Source: a virus
Reading direction: 5' to 3' (one strand)
Virus record (IMG/VR): IMGVR_UViG_3300047494_000265
Coordinates: 1-25,483 of that record
DNA length: 25,483 nt
Position numbers and translations under genes: made by a program. The notes under the pieces are model-generated. The model was not told the DNA's origin and did not search any database. It saw only the letters and a program-made list of their open reading frames with translations. Shown here piece after piece: positions 23,421-25,483 of the stretch; position 1 is the stretch's first letter, and each line of letters opens with the position of its first letter.

Positions 23421-23750
23421 ATGGATTTCGCAACGATTCTCTCCCCGCTCGTCAACGAGGCGGTGCGGGATTTCGGCCCGTGGGCCGTGGTGCCCGTTGT
23501 CATCGGGGTTCTCGTCTACGAACTGCGGCGGAAACTCCTCGCCAAGGACGAGGAGATCGCCGCGTTGCGCCGGCAGGTGCAAGATCTGCAGGACAGGCGC
23601 CTCAGCGACGCGCGCGAGATGATCCGCGTCGCCGAAACCGGCGCGGCCGCGACCGCCGCGCGGACGGAAAGCGATCAGCGGTTCGCAGACCTCATCGAAG
23701 CCGTGCTACGCCGCAACGCGCGGACCGGCCTGTTCGGGTGGCGGCGATGA
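23421..23750 (+). CDS. Single-pass membrane protein with coiled coil (spanin-like)
   Basis: 109 aa, ATG 23421 with GAGGT six nt upstream. An N-terminal hydrophobic segment (about 19-34, PWAVVPVVIGVLVYEL) is followed by a long charged helix with heptad character (KDEEIAALRRQVQDLQDRRL) and a helical tail ending in GWRR. The topology matches an inner-membrane spanin (Rz-like) or a small membrane scaffold. No lipoprotein partner (Rz1-like lipobox) was found in the overlapping frames, so the spanin role remains a guess. It overlaps the next gene by four bases (ATGA). Confidence 0.65.
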   Translation: MDFATILSPLVNEAVRDFGPWAVVPVVIGVLVYELRRKLLAKDEEIAALRRQVQDLQDRRLSDAREMIRVAETGAAATAARTESDQRFADLIEAVLRRNARTGLFGWRR

Positions 23751-23968
23751 GGGCGGTGAGTCTCTTGCGCCGGCTTCTGCCGCGACGGAAACCGCGCGCG
23801 AGCGCGCCGCCGACCCCGGACCGGGTCGGCGAGCATCTGCGCGCCGCCATCGCCGCCGATACGCGGGCCAAGGCGGACAACGTTGAGACCTATGAGGCTC
23901 GGGTGAAGGCGATGATCGACGATCTCTTCTCGAAATACGGAGACCGGGGTGCCCGTGATCATCTCTGA
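23747..23968 (+). CDS. Small basic protein of unknown function
   Basis: 73 aa, ATG 23747 overlapping the previous stop by ATGA, so translationally coupled. The first 22 residues are very basic (LLRRLLPRRKPRA), then Pro-rich, then a helix (VGEHLRAAIAADTRAKADNV, with ARVKAMIDDLF). It has no lipobox, so it is not an outer-membrane spanin. It overlaps the next gene by 20 bp. Probably a phage operon member; the function is not recognised. Confidence 0.6.
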   Translation: MRAVSLLRRLLPRRKPRASAPPTPDRVGEHLRAAIAADTRAKADNVETYEARVKAMIDDLFSKYGDRGARDHL

Positions 23969-24467
23969 GTGCTGCGCCGGCCGTCTGGGTCGTCTTCTCG
24001 TCGGTCTCGTCGCGCTGTTCGGCGCCGGTGTCCTGGCCCTCGCGCCGCCGCGTCTCATCCTCATTCTGAACGGGCTCGCCCTCTCGGCCGCGGCGGGCGT
24101 CGCCACCGCCTATCTGCCGATCGCGGGCCTCGCGCTGCGCCGCGCGCTGCCGACGCGCGGCGACGTGCTCGGTGCGGGGATCTTCTTCGCCGGCCTGTCG
24201 GATGTCGCGCTGCGGCTGGAATCGATCGTTGCTCGCGACCTCGGGCGGCCGGACGTGCTCAACACGCCGATCGCCGCCGTATCGATCTTCCTCGGCGTCG
24301 TGGCGCTGGTCGCCTTTCTCTGGGCGCCTTACGCCGAGGACGGCCAGGTACCGCGCGAAAAATGGGGCCGTGCCGGCCTGATCGTCGCGGCCGGCGTCGC
24401 GATCGCCTTCGCCGCCGGCATGGCCCAGCATGCGCTTCTGCCGGCGCCGCTGGTCAGGTTGGAGTAG
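23949..24467 (+). CDS. Multi-pass membrane protein of unknown function
   Basis: 172 aa from GTG 23949 (GTG 23955 is an alternative). There are about five hydrophobic segments: near 14-30, 35-60, 76-90, 110-131 and 142-160. The sequence between them is short and polar (ALRRALPTRGD, then APYAEDGQVPREKW). No transporter or holin signature is recognised. Overlap with the preceding small gene suggests it belongs to the phage operon; if the phage ended earlier it could instead be the first host gene. It ends 53 bp before the recombinase gene. Confidence 0.62.
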   Translation: MPVIISECCAGRLGRLLVGLVALFGAGVLALAPPRLILILNGLALSAAAGVATAYLPIAGLALRRALPTRGDVLGAGIFFAGLSDVALRLESIVARDLGRPDVLNTPIAAVSIFLGVVALVAFLWAPYAEDGQVPREKWGRAGLIVAAGVAIAFAAGMAQHALLPAPLVRLE

Positions 24468-24520
24468 GGTGCGCCCGTTAGCGTTCGCCGCGCGCCAAAA
24501 ATGGAGGGTGAGCCGACCGG

Positions 24521-25483
24521 ATGCCCGATCAAAAGCCCGACGCCACCAGCCATCGTCTCATCGAGCTCTTTCTCGACATGATCGCGGCGGAGCGCGGCGC
24601 CGCCGTGAACACGCTGGAGGCGTACCGGCGCGACCTCGTCGCCTATGCGGCGGGGCTCAAGGCGCGGGGGCGGGGGCCACTCGACGCCGGCACGGACGAT
24701 CTGCGCGCCTATCTCGCGACGCTGGACGCGCTGGGGTTCAAGGCGACCTCGGCGGCGCGCAAGCTGTCGGCCATCCGCCAGTTCCATCGGTTCCTCGTCG
24801 CGGAGGGCGAGCGGAAGGACGACCCGGCGGCGATCCTCGAAGGGCCACGCCAGGGCCAGCGGCTGCCGAAGATCCTGAGCGTCAAGGAAGTCGACCGTCT
24901 GCTTGGGATCGCCAAGGAGGGGCTCGATCTCGAGACGCGGCCTGTCGGCGAAAGGTTGCGCGCGGCGCGGATGAACGCGCTCCTCGAACTGCTCTATGCC
25001 ACCGGCCTGCGCGTCGGTGAGTTGGTCTCCCTGCCCCGGCACGCGCTGCGAGGCCGCGACCCGCTCATCGCCATCAAGGGCAAGGGCGGCCGCGAGCGGC
25101 TCGTCGTCGTGTCCGAGCCCGCGCGTCAGGCCGTCGATCTCTATCGCGCCCTGCTGAAGCGACGTCACCCCGGCGCGGTCGAAGGTCCTTGGCTGTTTCC
25201 GGCGGACAGCGATTCCGGCCATCTGACCCGGCAGGCCTTCGCGCGCGACCTCAAAATGGTTGCCGCCGCCGCCGGCATCGCCACCCATCGCGTCAGCCCG
25301 CACGTGCTGCGCCACGCTTTTGCCAGCCACTTGCTGCAGAATGGCGCCGACCTGCGGATCGTGCAGGAATTGCTCGGCCACGCCGACATCGCGACGACGC
25401 AGATCTACACCCACGTCCTCGACGAGCGCATGAAGGCCATGGTCCGCGACCTTCATCCGATGGGCGATAATCCCGAAGGCTGA
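24521..25483 (+). CDS. xerD: Tyrosine recombinase XerD-like
   Basis: 320 aa, ATG 24521, GGAGG about 13 nt upstream (GGTGAG nearer). The N-terminal SAM-like domain is at about 10-95 (FLDMIAAERGAAVNTLEAYRRDL). The catalytic domain has Arg164 (TGLRVGEL), Lys188 (KGKGGRE), His261 and Arg264 (HVLRHAFASH), His287 (LLGHADI) and Tyr296 (TTQIYTHV): the complete active site. Length and motifs match chromosomal XerD, which resolves chromosome dimers with XerC at dif. It is the last gene of the window, in the same direction as the phage genes. It could be the host gene flanking the prophage or a phage-borne Xer-type integrase; sequence style favours a housekeeping XerD. Confidence 0.87.
   Translation: MPDQKPDATSHRLIELFLDMIAAERGAAVNTLEAYRRDLVAYAAGLKARGRGPLDAGTDDLRAYLATLDALGFKATSAARKLSAIRQFHRFLVAEGERKDDPAAILEGPRQGQRLPKILSVKEVDRLLGIAKEGLDLETRPVGERLRAARMNALLELLYATGLRVGELVSLPRHALRGRDPLIAIKGKGGRERLVVVSEPARQAVDLYRALLKRRHPGAVEGPWLFPADSDSGHLTRQAFARDLKMVAAAAGIATHRVSPHVLRHAFASHLLQNGADLRIVQELLGHADIATTQIYTHVLDERMKAMVRDLHPMGDNPEG

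Noticed and set aside
23747-23968. Outer-membrane spanin (Rz1-like) partner
   Set aside because: The 73-aa protein is basic, lacks a signal peptide and has no lipobox cysteine.

Overview
The window is the late (structural plus lysis) half of a tailed, siphovirus-type prophage. The host looks like a GC-rich alphaproteobacterium, probably Hyphomicrobiales/Rhizobiales. Reasons: the tail module follows the gene order of the Rhodobacter capsulatus gene transfer agent (RcGTA), two palindromic intergenic elements of a type common in that order sit inside the phage, and the final gene is a full-length XerD-type recombinase. All convincing genes are on the + strand. No integrase of phage type, repressor, replication gene, tRNA, rRNA or CRISPR array is visible.

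Layout: 1-5285 is the packaging/prohead module: large terminase, portal, two small unrecognised genes, an orphan duplicate of the portal 3' end, intergenic repeats, prohead protease. 5511-9212 is capsid and neck: major capsid protein, a small accessory protein, head-tail connector, HK97-gp10-like protein, tail terminator and a small unknown. 9235-11784 is tail tube, a tail-assembly-chaperone pair with a -1 frameshift site, and tape measure. 11784-20722 is the tail tip: a GTA-type TIM-barrel protein fused to a DUF2460-like domain, a free DUF2460 protein, a DUF2163 hub protein, an NlpC/P60 peptidase, a central hub protein, its C-terminal continuation, and a receptor-binding fibre. 20913-24467 is a lysis/membrane cassette: GH24 endolysin, several small membrane proteins and two hairpin terminators. 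24521-25483 is XerD-like and may be host chromosome.

Most remarkable points: (1) The portal gene carries a foreign, AT-richer C-terminal tip introduced by a Gly-Gly-Gln-Phe linker motif. Two small AT-richer genes follow, then a 220-bp second copy of the portal 3' end. This resembles the tip/immunity/orphan layout of polymorphic toxins, but sits in a portal gene. (2) Two tail-tip genes are each interrupted by an in-frame TAG: the TIM-barrel gene at 11997 (apparently Trp to amber) and the hub gene at 17486. The particle is therefore probably defective, dependent on suppression, or made from split proteins. (3) The TIM barrel, which in RcGTA is part of gp15, lies upstream here and is fused to a second DUF2460-like domain. 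(4) A canonical slippery heptamer, G GGC CCC, lies exactly where a G/GT-type chaperone fusion needs it. All function calls were made by reading motifs, without database searches.
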